Positions 33,959 to 45,509 are shown, counted from the first letter of the stretch. The stretch: 64,000 nt of DNA from Russula earlei (GCA_025769875.1 JAGFNK010000146.1:1-64000); one strand, 5' to 3'. A program made the numbers and translations. The notes: generated by a model not told the origin, from the sequence alone.

Positions 33959-35139
33959 TGTTAAGGCTCCAAAGGGCCTTAATGGGTTTGATGGTCACAA
34001 CTGAAACATGTCCTACCAATGCAGGTATGCTTGAGTCAAATAAGCAATACTCATGGAGGGGAAGGAGTATTTAGTCCTTCAACAGTATGTCAAATATATG
34101 AGAGGGACTCTGCAGATGGGGTAGGAGTCAACTGTTTGGGATTGGCAAACAAGTCAAGCTTAGAGGCTCAACTGTTATGAACTGGGGGCTTGTATAGCCC
34201 TTAGGGATAAGGTTCTTGCTACCATAAGTACCATTGATTAGTGTAAGTAGCAGGGGTGGTGCCTGAAAGCAATAGTTGCTTTCATTGTAAAAAATCTCAG
34301 TGTTGGAGAGCAATAGGTTCTTCCACAGTAGATATCATATCTTGGTGTCAGAGGAAGTAATGAGTCTTAATCAGGAAAGTAACATACATTGCAGTCAGTA
34401 ACATCTGGAAGGGAAGCAATGTGATTCATTGCTTCCTCAATACATCTTTTGAAAGATATGATCAACACACTCCAAATGCAGTAGAAAAGAATATATAGTC
34501 AAGATCTGATGCATGAATGAAGGTGACAACCCAGTACATAGTTCAAGCATCTTCCAGACCCCAATCCACTCCATAACAGTCTGGGGAGGTATCAGATGCT
34601 TGAACTATGGACTGGATTGCTGTACTCATGCATGTGTCAGATCTGGATCATTTATGTTCCTTAATATAGCATTTTGAATGCGTTGATCATGTCTTTTATG
34701 TGACTTATTGTGGAAGCAACAAATCATGTTGCTTCCTTCACAATTGCTACTGTACTGACAGGTACTTATGTTTCATACTAGTTAAAAAGCAACTATTGCT
34801 TTCTAACATCAACTCTCACTTTCACAAAGTGAGTCTTGCTTTCTAGCACTGACCCTTGCTACCTACACCACTTATTAGTACTCACAGTAGCAAGATAAGG
34901 ATCCTGAGGGCTATATAAAGCCCCCAATTTGTAGGAGTTGAGCCATAAGCTTGACTTAGTTTGTCAATCCCAAACAGTTGACTCTCACCCCATCTGCAGA
35001 GCCCCTCTCATCTCTTGAAGGACTTGATACTCCTTCCCCTCTATGAGTATTACATGCTTGACTCAAGTATATCTGCATTGGTAGTATGTATTGACAGACA
35101 TGACCATTGAAACTATTAAGGGCCTTTGGAGCCTTAACA
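33959..35139. mobile_element. Foldback element: 1.18-kb near-complete palindrome
   Basis: The ends are an exact 12-bp inverted repeat, TGTTAAGGCTCC and GGAGCCTTAACA. Matching blocks run inward on both sides all the way to a centre near 34,555-34,600: aagggccttaat with attaagggcctt, cttgagtcaa with ttgactcaag, ggaaggagtat with atactccttcc, gtcaactgtttgggattg with caatcccaaacagttgac, ttgcttcc blocks, and tagttcaagcat with atgcttgaacta. So the entire element is a palindrome with mismatches and small gaps. No coding frame is seen. Flanks gggta and gttta may be a decayed 5-bp target duplication. Foldback (Galluhop-like) DNA transposon or a rearranged LTR are both possible. Confidence 0.75.
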
Positions 35140-35181
35140 GTTTACTTGAGAGTTGCAAATGGCTTGGTCAAGGGGGTCCTT

Positions 35182-35690
35182 TGTTATGGCATCATGGCTA
35201 TTGGAGCATTAGCTCTAGTTTAGTGGGGGCCAAGTCCCTGGACTTGGTTCAGTGGTTCAGTGGGGCCAGCTCAGAGAGACTGGATAGAGGGTTTAGCATC
35301 TCAAGACTAAGTCAAACAGTGACTAGTCCACAGACAGAGTTGGTCTTCTGGTTACTTCATAGAAGAGGAGGATGATGATGAGAGAGAAGCAGAGGAGGAA
35401 AAGGAACACAAGGGTTCCTAGGGGCAGGCTCAGGTCAAGCAGAGTATAGGCCAGCACAAGGGACTTGTGATTGAGAGAGGATACAGGGCAAGGGATGTGA
35501 TGGGAATGCCCCAAGCTAAGCTTCTACAGGTGCTTAAAATCAGACCATGGATGAAACATGAGGGATGAAACAATAAGAGACGATCACAATCAAGGGATAA
35601 GACTGTAGCCAAGGGAACAAGGGTGAAATGTAAATCTAGTAACAAAAGGTTCAGGGGTTAGAGGCAAGTCAAGAGGAGTAGATCATACTA
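35182..35690. repeat. Solo LTR, family 2, copy A
   Basis: It starts tgttatggca and ends gtagatcatacta, and is flanked by a perfect 5-bp duplication tcctt (35177-35181 and 35691-35695). It is an inverted, diverged copy of the LTR at 39371-39985, sharing long blocks such as acttggttcagtggttcagtgggg and the gaggaggatgatgatgagag tract. No internal retrotransposon sequence adjoins it. Confidence 0.8.
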
Positions 35691-35695
35691 TCCTT

Positions 35696-36067
35696 GGGGA
35701 TTCACTTTCTGAGGAGCTGTCTTCTAACAAGTTATCTGACATTTGTTTAGTTTCTTGGGTTTTTGGTATGTCAAAATTGTTTGATGTCTTCATGCTTGGT
35801 TCCTAGAGCAAACTTTCTGTCTTGAATTTTGATGATGTTGTACCAGTTTCCTTCTGAATAAATCACTGGTGTCATGCATTTGTCCAAAATGGACAGTATA
35901 CATGGTATGGATTGATGATCCTAGAACTGTCCTGTTGGTCAACCCAAAATATGTGAGTGTTGAGTGGAGCATCTCTGATAGATGGGAATAGGATATGACT
36001 GTATTGCTAGTAGCCATTTCAACAAGTCAAATCTAATGTCACCACCACTTGAGTAAGAGGCAGCAAC
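35696..36067. other. AT-rich filler between two solo LTRs
   Basis: No gene or repeat family recognised. It is interrupted by the solo LTR that starts at 36073, and probably belongs with 37042-37363 to one older repeat. Confidence 0.4.
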
Positions 36068-36072
36068 ATCAG

Positions 36073-37036
36073 TGTCAAGACTCACTGTTGAACTATCCAG
36101 TTCAAGAGTGAGGGGTAAGCTCGAAGATGAGTCGATAGATATCCAAGACAGCATGGGCAAGAAGTAGAGTCCAAAGCAGTAACAATGCCAAAGAGGTATA
36201 GTTACTGGTAGAATTGAGCAGGTACGCAGGGAAGAGGCCAGGATGGTCACAAGGGGATGGTCCTTAAAGGAGTATCCCAGGGATAGAGAGTGCTGTAAAC
36301 AAATGGACAGTCTGAGGACTGTCCACTACTTTATTGAGTGCTTATATACTACAAGAGAACTGCTAAATAGGGAACAAGTCATAACCTTGTTATCAATCAC
36401 AATAGAGTGATGAGTAAGAGGTCAGAGTGCGCTTACTGAGCATGCTCAGTCATGCTCAGTAAGCTGCTGAGTAAGAAGGCTTCTCTTGATGAGTAAGAGC
36501 CTTCACTGTCCATGTGTTCACTGCTTTAGTACACTTGCAAGCACCTGACTCATTTTCTGTTAGTTAGTTTAGGGCCAGTCATTTGAGGACTTGTAGTTCG
36601 GTTTAGGGAATAGTGTTATCTTATAAGACCCCTTATATAGTTCTATTAGGGTCCTTAGAGTCGACCCTAATACTTCTATTAAGGTCCTTAGTATTGCCTT
36701 ATAGTTCATTCTATGGTTATTAGAGTTAGTCTAATAAATCGTTGTAGGGTCTTTAATACTGTGTCAGTGCTTATTGTAGAGCACCTAGAGTCGTCCTAAA
36801 GGGTCCTTAGGAAGGCCCTAATACTGTCCTTTATTGCTAAAAGGGTTGCCATTAAGTGGGGCTTGCTATATGTCAATTGTGCTGAGAATTGCTCAGTGCG
36901 ACAATGGGCACGCAATATTGTGGACACCTCTACTCACCCCTTTTGCTTGTGTGAACAGGGTGACACCATAGAGGCTGGGTTTCCTCTCATAAGGAAGGGT
37001 CCTTCAAGGGCCCTCTCTGGAGAATGGTTCATGACA
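36073..37036 (-). repeat. Solo LTR, family 1, copy A (964 bp)
   Basis: Flanked by a perfect duplication atcag (36068-36072 and 37037-37041). On the plus strand it runs from tgtcaagactcac to ggttcatgaca. Orientation is set from copy C, where a TATA-like tatataag is followed closely by aataaa. It contains a cluster of nested palindromes (tgagcatgctcag near 36,437-36,450) and degenerate repeats of a ccttagagtcgaccctaata type unit. No internal region is attached. Confidence 0.9.
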
Positions 37037-37041
37037 ATCAG

Positions 37042-37363
37042 ATTGAATAGCATGTGAATGAACAAGTAAGCACTCCAAGTGCTTGTGAATCACAGATAAG
37101 AACCGTGAATAGAGAATATGAGGTACTAGAGACTATGGAGAGATTCAATTTAATCCTACAAGGTTCTTCTGGGCTTGTTCCATAAGTTAAGGGGCATCAA
37201 CCTTCAATCCCATCTTGGCCCCAATCACCTTGCCTTAGCCTTTTTTAACCCTTCATCAATGCCTGTATCAAGCTACAGGGCCCCAGTATCAACACTTAGT
37301 GGACTCACCCATGACATGACATATAGTGAAAATCATTATTTTAAGTATGATTGAAGCACCACT
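37042..37363. other. AT-rich filler between solo LTRs
   Basis: Unrecognised repeat-like DNA. It continues the sequence interrupted at 36,072. No coding potential seen. Confidence 0.4.
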
Positions 37364-37552
37364 TGTTGGAAGTGCAGCCACTTAGTGCTGCACAAACAGA
37401 CAATCCAGACTATACATGTAAACAATTTGAATTAGTTATCATTCATCTTTTCTCTCAGCCTTTTATACAGAAGACTGAGGTCAGTACCACACATTCCTTT
37501 ACATTTCATTTAAGCTAATAGTGTACATAGTTATAACTCTAAAGCTCCAACA
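37364..37552 (+). repeat. Solo LTR related to copia-2
   Basis: It starts tgttggaagtgcagcca and ends gctccaaca, and aligns with the copia-2 LTR (shared ...agactgaggtcagta..., ctaata.tgtacatagt). The flanking duplication is ccact and ccacc with one mismatch. The body is shorter and more diverged than the copia-2 LTRs. Confidence 0.75.
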
Positions 37553-39370
37553 CCACCTCACTTGCCTAGCCAAAGCTTTTGACTTTTAGTGGTGGGTTGG
37601 ATGATCAAGAGTTACTATAAAAGATGATCAGGTCAGCAATAGAATCGTGGGCTCAATCACACATTAACTTATGCATATAAGCAAGTTAATAATAAAATAA
37701 CTACTTACCTTTTTCCTCTACCAAAACAAAACAAGTGTTATCATGTTTCTGGTTGACCAGTGCACCATCTGCCCCCTCGGCCCCTTCTAGCCCAAGTGCC
37801 CCTTGTGTGACACAATGCTTGAAGTTCAGGCATGCCCCTTCAAAGATCACTACCAATTCTGGAGAGAGGGGAGGTCTTAATTATGACCAGGAGCACAGTG
37901 GATACCCCATGGAATGGCCAATGGCAGCCAATTTTGACACATGGTGCCAGCAAGAAGAACTTGCTCACTCAAATGAATTAATTACATCTAGCACCAAGTG
38001 TGGGCAGGGTTGGACAAAGAATGCTTTCATCTGTTCCTACCAACTATCCAGGGGAGCTTCATGTTAAGTAAAGAAGCACCCCAATCACACATGGAGATCT
38101 GAGATCAAGAAGATGGATTGCCATTGCTGAATAGTCATCAAATCTTATGTGTGGACATGCCAACCATTCTCAGACAATATGCAAGGTGAGCATGACCATG
38201 AAATTGGAATTGCTAATCTCACTTACACACAAATGTCATGCATAGCACATGACAAAATTAGATTCATGTTGTTAAGGAAGGTTGATCCATGGGAAATAGT
38301 AACTGCATGCAGTGAATTTATTTTCAATCACTAACCTAATGAATTGAAAGGTACACAATATTCAGGATTTGTCACCTGATGGCAGCCAAGACCAATTCAT
38401 CTTGCTTTGGGATGTGAGCTGCATGGCATGAGAAATCAAAGATGACAATATCAGGCTGCATCCAGAGGATGCTGTCTCCACTAGGCTCTGGTTGGACAGA
38501 TTTACAGATGAAAATACAAGTGTTTTTTTTACAAAGAGAAGCTACACAGTGCCCTATCTCAATCAGATCTGCAGGAGGATGCATATGTGTTATGTATCCA
38601 GACCCCTTTCCAAATGGAGGCATTCTGCTGCCTTGGGAACAGCTTCATTGGTATTGATGCAACTCATAATATTACTCAATATCCAGACTTCTTATTATTT
38701 GCCATGATTGCACAGGATCACTGGGGACATGGTGTGTAATATTTACTCAATGACAATTTAGCATGCTTACCTTTTCCAGATAGGTGTGCCTGTTGCCTGG
38801 ATGCTGGCATCCAATGGAACAACAGACACAATATCCTTTTTTGTCCATTGGGTCAGGGATGCCAGTCTGGCTATCCAGCCATCTTTTATTATGACAGATT
38901 GTGATGCCACACAGATCACTGCCCTCAAGATTGCCTATCTGGGAAGTCAGATATGGCATTGCAAGTGGCACATGTCACATGTGATGTGATCACACTTCAA
39001 TCCAAATTTCCTGATCTGTGGGATAAGATCAAGAGATGGGTACATACAGATGATCAGGCTGACTTTCTGCAAATCTGGGAGGAGATCTCCACTGATCCTC
39101 AGGGTCCACAAAGTTTTTTGAAGTACCTTGGGTGTGAATGGATGCCTATGATGCATATGTGGTCCATGGTTTACCAGAAAAATCACCATATCTTTGAGGA
39201 AGGGGACACTAATGTGTTGATCAAAGCATATGTGATCCACCTGATCTAAAGATAACATGACTTAATCTTTTTAGATATCATCATGTTCTCAAATCACACT
39301 GGCTTGATAGCAAGTGCAATTGGTGGATTGATTGAATCTTATTTGTGCTAGTGCATTGAATGGTGCTATA

Positions 39371-39985
39371 TGTTATGATCTACCCTTCTTTGGTTCATCA
39401 CCAAACACTTTCTTTCCTTCAGTATTATCTTCCCTTTATCCTCTTGGTTACATTTCATCCCTTGATAATGATTGATCCCTATTGTTCTATGTTTCACATG
39501 TTGTTTTACCTTCTTGTGTTTTACCTATTGTTTGATCCCTTTTTGCTATTGGCCCTGACTTTACTTATTGTTCTGCTTATGATACTGTACTGCCTTGCTC
39601 CATACAATATTTAAGCACCTGTAGAAACTGGGGAATATCCCAAGCTTAGCTTTGTCTTATTTTCTGTCACATTCCTTGCCCTGTATCCTCTCTCAATCAC
39701 AACTTGTTGTGCTGGTTTAAGCTCTGTCTGACTTGAGCTCTTCACAAGGAACCCTTGTGTTCCTCTTCCTCCTCTGCCTCTCTCTCATCATCATCCTCCT
39801 CTTCTGTGAAACAACCAGAAGATCAACTCTGTCTGCAGACTAAATCATAGTTTGATTTAGCCTTGAGATGCTAAATTCTTGAACTGGTCTCCTTGAGCCA
39901 GCCCCACTGAACCACTGAACCAAGTCCAGAGACTTGGCCCCATTGAACCTTGAGCTAACACTCCAACAGCCACAATACTGTAACA
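39371..39985. repeat. Solo LTR, family 2, copy B, inside the MULE
   Basis: It runs from tgttatgatctaccc to atactgtaaca, with a duplication ctata (39366-39370) and ctgta (39986-39990), one mismatch. The empty site is visible in MULE copy 2 (minus strand, near 52,015-52,030), where ggtgccata joins directly to ttaccaaaacaggc. It is an inverted relative of the LTR at 35182-35690. Confidence 0.85.
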
Positions 39986-40166
39986 CTGTATTGCCAAAAC
40001 AGGCACAAACATCAGAAAGTTAGGCTTGATGGTCAGGACCTGGTGGCTGACTGGCATCAGAAAATTTCACCCACACTGAGAGCATATCACAAGATTCAAT
40101 CTTGCAATTCGATGAGATCTGTTTTCACATTGCTTCACAATCCCATTCTGGTGAGTTTTACTTATT

Positions 40167-40573
40167 TGCCGTTTTCAGCACACTTGGCGGAGCTTGAATT
40201 CCACCCAAATCGGCGCAGAAACCCCCTCAAACATGCGGGATGAATATCTCCCTCAAAACAGCTTCAATTCATATGAAATTTATTGTCCCTGAATTGCCTG
40301 AATGAGGGCTAGGCAGCCCCATTGTTTTCATGAGATTTGAGTGAGAATTGGTGGAGCTGGACTCAAGCCACCTCCACATGTGTATTAGATGAATTACAAC
40401 TCAAAATCATGGTCTATATCTATTATTTTTCCCTCATGTTGTACCCATGGGCTGTCTTGAGGCAGCCCCATAGTGTTTTTGACTCAAGTGTTGTGGTGTG
40501 CAACATTGTTTTCAGTGCAATTGGAGTCGCGGCCAGCCACTCATCACCCCTCTCGCCTCTCGATTCTGACCAT
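40167..40573 (+). repeat. Left terminal inverted repeat of the 2.9-kb element
   Basis: It matches the reverse complement of 42694-43100. It includes an AT-rich stretch and a small palindrome around ggctgtcttgaggcagcc. Confidence 0.88.
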
Positions 40574-41665
40574 CCTTCTTGTTTTTCACAGACAGAGAGG
40601 AGTGGGTTGCAAAGAGGGGTCCTATTCTGAACTCTTTCTACTACAGAGTAGCTAGGGTGTTTTTATATACAGGAGAGAGGTACTAGAGATGAATGGCATG
40701 AAAGTGAATCAAGACTGGTTGAGACGGTTGAGGCGGTCGTGAAAGGCTTGAGACGCGAACACGTCTAGTGTGCCGAGGCGTGCATGGGCGCGTGATCGGT
40801 GGCGAGGGCTGGGCGATGCGATCGAGGTCTTGATGTTGCACACAAGATGGCTTGTGTTGTGCGGTCGGTGGACTGCCTGGAACGAGAGGGAGGTGGCAAG
40901 GGATGAAAGGGAGCTGAGGTGTCAGTCTCATGTCGTGTCGTGTCACGTTTTCGCATGTGATCTCGAGGCCAGCCATAATCTTCCTTACACCTCCCGGGGG
41001 CTTGAAACTTTGACCGTCCTCGGTCAAGCGTCTGAATGCGAGTGTTTTGAGCCTTTCACGTCTGAATTGAGGTGGCGGTCGCGGCTGCTTGTGCTGTGGA
41101 AGACGCGAAGGCGGCGATCGGCGATGGCGATGACGGAAGAGGCGAGGGCGATGGGAAACGGAGGCGATGGAGACGAGGGCGGCGGTGACGAGATGGCGGC
41201 TGCGTGATGGTGGTGTTGTCTTGTGGTGGTGGCGGCGTGGTCGTCTCCATTGCAGGTGGTGGCAGCAGGTGTGGACGAGGAGCGAAGGCGTAGGCGGTGA
41301 GCGTGAGTTCGTAGATAGAGACGTAGGTGGCGAGGACTCGAGAAAGAGGATGCGTGGGGTGGCTTGTGCGGGGGTGGGATCTGTCGTCTTGCAGCGGCGG
41401 CGGCAGGGTTGTCTCCACTGCAGGTGTCGGCAGCAGACATGGGCGAGAGCGCGCGAATGGATGGGGAGGCGATGTGGGAGGCGGCGTGCGGTGTGCTGTT
41501 GGCGTTGGCGACTGCTTCTCCTGCGGCGGCGGCTTCTGCTCCTGTTGTGGCGTGTCGTGGCTAAGTTCGTGGCCGAGGCCTTCTTGGTCTTCTGGGGTGG
41601 TGCTGGTGGCGAGGGGTTGCGACGGTGCGGCGGTGCTGGTGTCGCGCGAAACTACTAAAGCGGCG

Positions 41666-41744
41666 GCTGAGACTGAGAAGACTGAGGCTGAGACTGAGAA
41701 GACTGAGGCTGAGACTGAGAAGACTGAGGCTGAGACTGAGAAGG
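41666..41744. repeat. 21-bp tandem repeat inside the 2.9-kb element
   Basis: About 3.8 copies of gctgagactgagaagactgag. The unit is a multiple of three, so every frame through it stays open and gives a 7-residue peptide repeat. Confidence 0.9.
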
Positions 41745-42693
41745 TGGCGGCAGACTGAGCTGGTGCGACGGTGGAGGCGGATGGGGCGGAGGCGACGACT
41801 GAGGGCGACACAGGGGCGACGGCGGCGGAGGCTGACAAGGGCGTGGCGGCGGTGGCTTGTGAGACGGTGGTGGAGATGGCGGCGTGTGGCGCTAAGACGT
41901 CGGTGGCTGAGGCTGAGGCTACGGTGGCGGCTGACGAGACTAAGGCGGCTGGCAAGGCTAAGAGCGCGGTGGCGGCGGTTCACTGATCTGAAGCTGGGGC
42001 GATGGAGACGGCTGGCAAAACTAGGGGCGCGGTGGCGGCGGCTGAGACTGAGAAGGCTGAGGTTGAGGGCAGGGTGGAGACGGCGGCGGCTGGCGATGCT
42101 GGTGCTATGATGGACTGGGCTGAACTGACGAGTACGGGCGAGGCTAAGACGGAGACTGATGCGAAGTCGGCGGCTGGCACGACTGAGGCTACTGTGGCAA
42201 CAGACGAGGCGACGGACGAGACTAAGGGTGACGAGACGACTGAGGGCGCGGGAGCGGATGAGATGAAGGCGGGGGTGGCAGACGAGGCTGCGAGGGCTGA
42301 AGTGGCGGGTGGCGCTAAAACGTCGGTGGGCGAGGTTGAGATGGTGGTTGTGCATGGAGCTGAGACAGTGGCCATAGCAGGCGACACTGAGGGCGCGGGA
42401 GCTGGTTGGGCTAAGATGGGGACAGTGGCGATAGGCGATGTCACGGCTGAGGCTACGGCAGCGGGGACAGACGAGGTGGCGACAATGGCGAATGCGGGCG
42501 ATGCTGGGACGGCGAGGGCAGGTGGAGCCGAGGCGATGATGGCTGGCGAGTCGAGGATGGCGGCGGTGAACGAGGTGACGGGAACGGCGGACGAGGTGGG
42601 AACTGCAGGGACGATGGGCAAGGCAGGTGAGGCGGAGGTGATGGTGCACGATGGGGACGGAGGCTGGAGCGGGCATGGGCGCAGGGTATGTGT

Positions 42694-43100
42694 ATGGTCA
42701 GAATGGAGAGGTAAGAGGGGCAATGAGTGGCTGGCCGTCACTCCAATCACACTGAAAACAATGTTGCACACCACAACACTTGAGTCAAAAACACTATGGG
42801 GCTGCCTCAAGGCAGCCCATGGGTACAACATGAGGGAAAAATAATAGATATAGACCATGATTTTGAGTTGTAATTCATCTAATACACATGTGGAGGTGGC
42901 TTGAGTCCAGCTCCACCAATTCTCACTCAAATCTCATGAAAACAATGGGGCTGCCTAGCCCTCATTCAGGCGATTCAGGGACAATAAATTTCATATGAAT
43001 TGAAGCTGTTTTGAGGGAGATATTCATCCCGCATGTTTGAGGGGGTTTCTGCGCCGATTTGGGTGGAATTCAAGCTCCGCCAAGTGCGCTGAAAACGGCA
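42694..43100 (-). repeat. Right terminal inverted repeat of the 2.9-kb element
   Basis: Inverse partner of 40167-40573. The palindrome ggctgccttgaggcagcc is perfect in this copy, whereas the left copy carries one change. Confidence 0.88.
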
Positions 43101-43607
43101 ATAATCAATCTGATGAAGTTGACTTGTGATTGCACAGATTATCCCTGGATTAGATTCTGCAAACACATTGCAGCAATCTACATCCACTTTCCTTACCTCT
43201 GTCCTGAAGAGAGCACCCAAAAAGCTCCTATAGAGAGTGCAAATAAATTACCTGACCCACCATCCCCATCATCTTCTTCATCCACACCAAGGGAGAGCCT
43301 AGTATCTCTCTCACAGAATATCATATTGTTATCACACAATCTCACATCTAGGCTTGATGATGCTAATCAATCAGTAGAGATCATTGAGGCCACACAGGCT
43401 GCCAAATACAGTTTGGCAGCTGCAATTAATATAATTCAAGGTTACAAGGTCTTACCTGATAAGGAGGTAATTGCACCCAATCAGCATACATGGATGGAGA
43501 CAGCCAAGCATATGGGTGTCAAATGGGGCCCAAAACAATGGACATGTCTGCTTGATGAGTGGGGACTGACAGTGCAAAGCATTGGTGTCACTAAGGGAAA
43601 GTGCTGC

Positions 43608-44571
43608 TGTCCTGACTCACTGTTGAACGATCCAGTTCAAGAGCGAGGGATAAGCTCAAAGATGAGTCAATAGATGTCCAAGATGGTGTGGGCAAGAAGT
43701 AGAGTCCAAAGCAGTACCAAATACCAAAGAGGTATGGTTACTGGTAGAGTTGAGCAGGTATGCAGGGAAGAGGCCAGAATGGTCACAAGGGGATGGTCCT
43801 TAAAGGAGTATCCCAGGGATAGAGAGTGCTGTAGACAAATGGACAGTCTGAAGACTGTCTGTTACTTTATTGAGCGCTTATATACTACAAGAAGATTGCT
43901 AAATAGGGAACAAGTCTTAACCTTGTTATCAAGCACATTAGATGGATGAGTAAGAAGTTGGAGTGTGCTTACTGAGCATGCTCAGTCATGCTCAGTAAGC
44001 TGCTGAGTAAGAAGGCTCATCCTGATGAGTAAGAGTCTTTACTGTCCATGTGTTTACTTCTTTAGTACACATGCAAAGCACCTGATTCATTTCCTGTTAG
44101 TTAGTTTAGGGCCAGTCATTTGAGGACTTGTAGTTTGGTGCAAGGAATAGAGTTGTTTATAAGGCCCTTTATATAGTTCTATTAGGGTCCTTAGAGTCGA
44201 CCCTAATACTTATATTAAGGTCCTTAGTATTGTTTCATAGTTCATTCTAAGGTTATTAGAGTTAGTCTAATAATGCCTTGTAGGGCTGTTAGTGTCTTGT
44301 TAGTGCCTCTTGTAGAGCACTTAGAGTTGTCCTAAAGGGTCTTTAGAGAAGCTATAATGCTGTCCTTTATTGCAAAAAGGGTTGCCATTAAGGGGGGCTT
44401 GCTGTATGTCGATTGTGCCAAGAATTGCTCGTGCAACAATGTGCGCATAATATTGTGGACACCTCTACCCACCCCTTTTGTCCATGTGAACAGGGTGACA
44501 CCATAGAGGCTGGGTTTCCTCTCATAAGGAAGGGTCCTTCAAGGGTCCTCTCTGGGAAATGGTTCATGACA
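43608..44571 (-). repeat. Solo LTR, family 1, copy B (964 bp), inside the MULE
   Basis: Flanked by a perfect duplication gctgc (43603-43607 and 44572-44576). It aligns over its full length with copy A at 36073-37036. The interrupted protein reads continuously in MULE copy 2 (minus strand near 51,345-51,360), which lacks the LTR. Confidence 0.92.
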
Positions 44572-45260
44572 GCTGCCATGTTCATGATGATCCATATGCC
44601 AGGGATGAATGATCAGGCAAGCATGCCAAGCCCAATGCAGTATCTGCCACCATGAATGTGTGCATGTGTGCCCTTGGGGAACTGTTGTCCCAAACCCCAC
44701 TCCCTCACAACCCCCCTCCCTCAGATGCCACCACCTCCCTTGCACCAGGTCCCTTTGGACTTGCAGCACTGCCTATTCTAGCAACCTCATCTTCTGCTGA
44801 TCCCTACAATAGAATTTTTTTTTTTATATTGTACTTTATTTGTCAGATACATAATAAAATAAGTGATTGAACTAAGTGATTAAGAAAATATTTTGGTGTC
44901 ATCTAAACATGTGATTGAAGCCCCAATTCTCTTGCCAACCCAATCACCTCTTATAGTAATTCTTGATCATCTAACCCACTCCTGGCCAAAAAAATCACCT
45001 TTTTTGGTAATGATCACATGATCTAATCTATCCAAATATATGCAACTGCACCTGAGTCCAGTACACATCATTGAATGGACCTCAATTGCAGAGCTCACAA
45101 TTGATTTTACAAGATAGACATGTGATATGATTATGATGTGAGGTCTTATACATCATCATGATTTGTGACTGTGAGGCCTTATAAGAATTTGCTGGTGTGT
45201 GCTTACAATCCTATGTACTCTTTACTCAAAGCCCTTTAGGGGTAAATGCAGTGTGTATTG

Positions 45261-45509
45261 TGTTGGATGTGCAGCCAACTGGTGGCATGTGTATGGACAA
45301 AGCTGGACCATATGTGTAAATATTTGAATACTTGTTGTTTGATTTTTCCCTCAGTCTTTCATACACAAGACTGAGGTCAGTACAACACCCCTTTTACCAC
45401 TCTCCCTAAAATCTAATACTGTACATAGTAACAATCCTTCTAAGATAGCTTACTAACTAATAGAGTCTTTCATACACAAGACTGAGTAACAATCCTTTTA
45501 GCTTCAATA
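45261..45509 (+). repeat. 5' LTR of copia-2
   Basis: It starts tgttggatgtgcagccaac and ends gcttcaata. It contains gtctttcatacacaagactga twice, an internal direct repeat with hairpin potential. Confidence 0.9.

Larger units (their letters stand above)
40167..43100. mobile_element. CpG-rich 2.9-kb element with 0.4-kb terminal inverted repeats
   Basis: The two ends (about 408 bp each, 40167-40573 and 42694-43100) are inverted copies with only a few percent difference. They start TGCCGTTTTCAGC and end GCTGAAAACGGCA. The empty site exists in MULE copy 2 (minus strand near 51,840-51,850). The flanks (acttatt and ataatcaa) do not show a clean duplication. The interior (40,600-42,690) is strongly GC- and CpG-rich, in contrast to the CpG-poor MULE around it. 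It has long open frames in several phases on both strands but no transposase motif. Long TIRs without a transposase suggest a non-autonomous DNA transposon that may have captured host sequence. Confidence 0.85.
37735..44850 (+). pseudogene. MULE transposase with SWIM zinc finger (relic, copy 1)
   Basis: Fragments in several plus frames read, in order: N-terminal GGLNYDQEHSGYPMEWPMAANFDTW; LHPEDAVSTRLWLDRFTDE; a segment ending GIDATHNITQYPDFLLFAMIAQDHWGHG at 38,650-38,735; VPVAWMLASNGTTDTISFFVHWVRDAS with FIMTDCDA at 38,787-38,915; IAYLGSQIWHCKWHMSHV; and a linker with WDKIKRWVHTDDQADFLQIWEEI. After the nested insertions comes CDCTDYPWIRFCKHIAAIYIHFPYLCPE, a SWIM finger (CxCx(n)CxH), at 43,125-43,205. 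The C-terminal tail resumes at 44,577-44,830 (ATTSLAPGPFGL). Stops and frameshifts are frequent. A short intron (gtgtgtaat...ttttccag, about 38,732-38,786) also exists in copy 2. The Asp residues in GIDATHN and TDCDA are the likely first two catalytic residues. Confidence 0.8.
37585..44985 (+). mobile_element. Mutator-like (MULE) element, copy 1, with three nested insertions
   Basis: The left end (gtgggttggatgatcaagag...) is repeated in inverse at the right end (...cttgatcatctaacccact); inverted similarity extends about 100-120 bp. Inside is a decayed MULE transposase with a SWIM finger. It is split by a solo LTR (39371-39985), a 2.9-kb inverted-repeat element (40167-43100) and a solo LTR (43608-44571). 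Removing these leaves about 2.9 kb, which matches copy 2 on the minus strand at 50945-53697. Exact ends and target duplication were not resolved. Confidence 0.78.

Noticed and set aside
41561..42676. Arg/His/Ser-rich minus-strand frame of 371 codons inside the 2.9-kb element
   Set aside because: All phases are open here because the DNA lacks stop-forming A/T combinations. The peptide is low-complexity and has no family signature.
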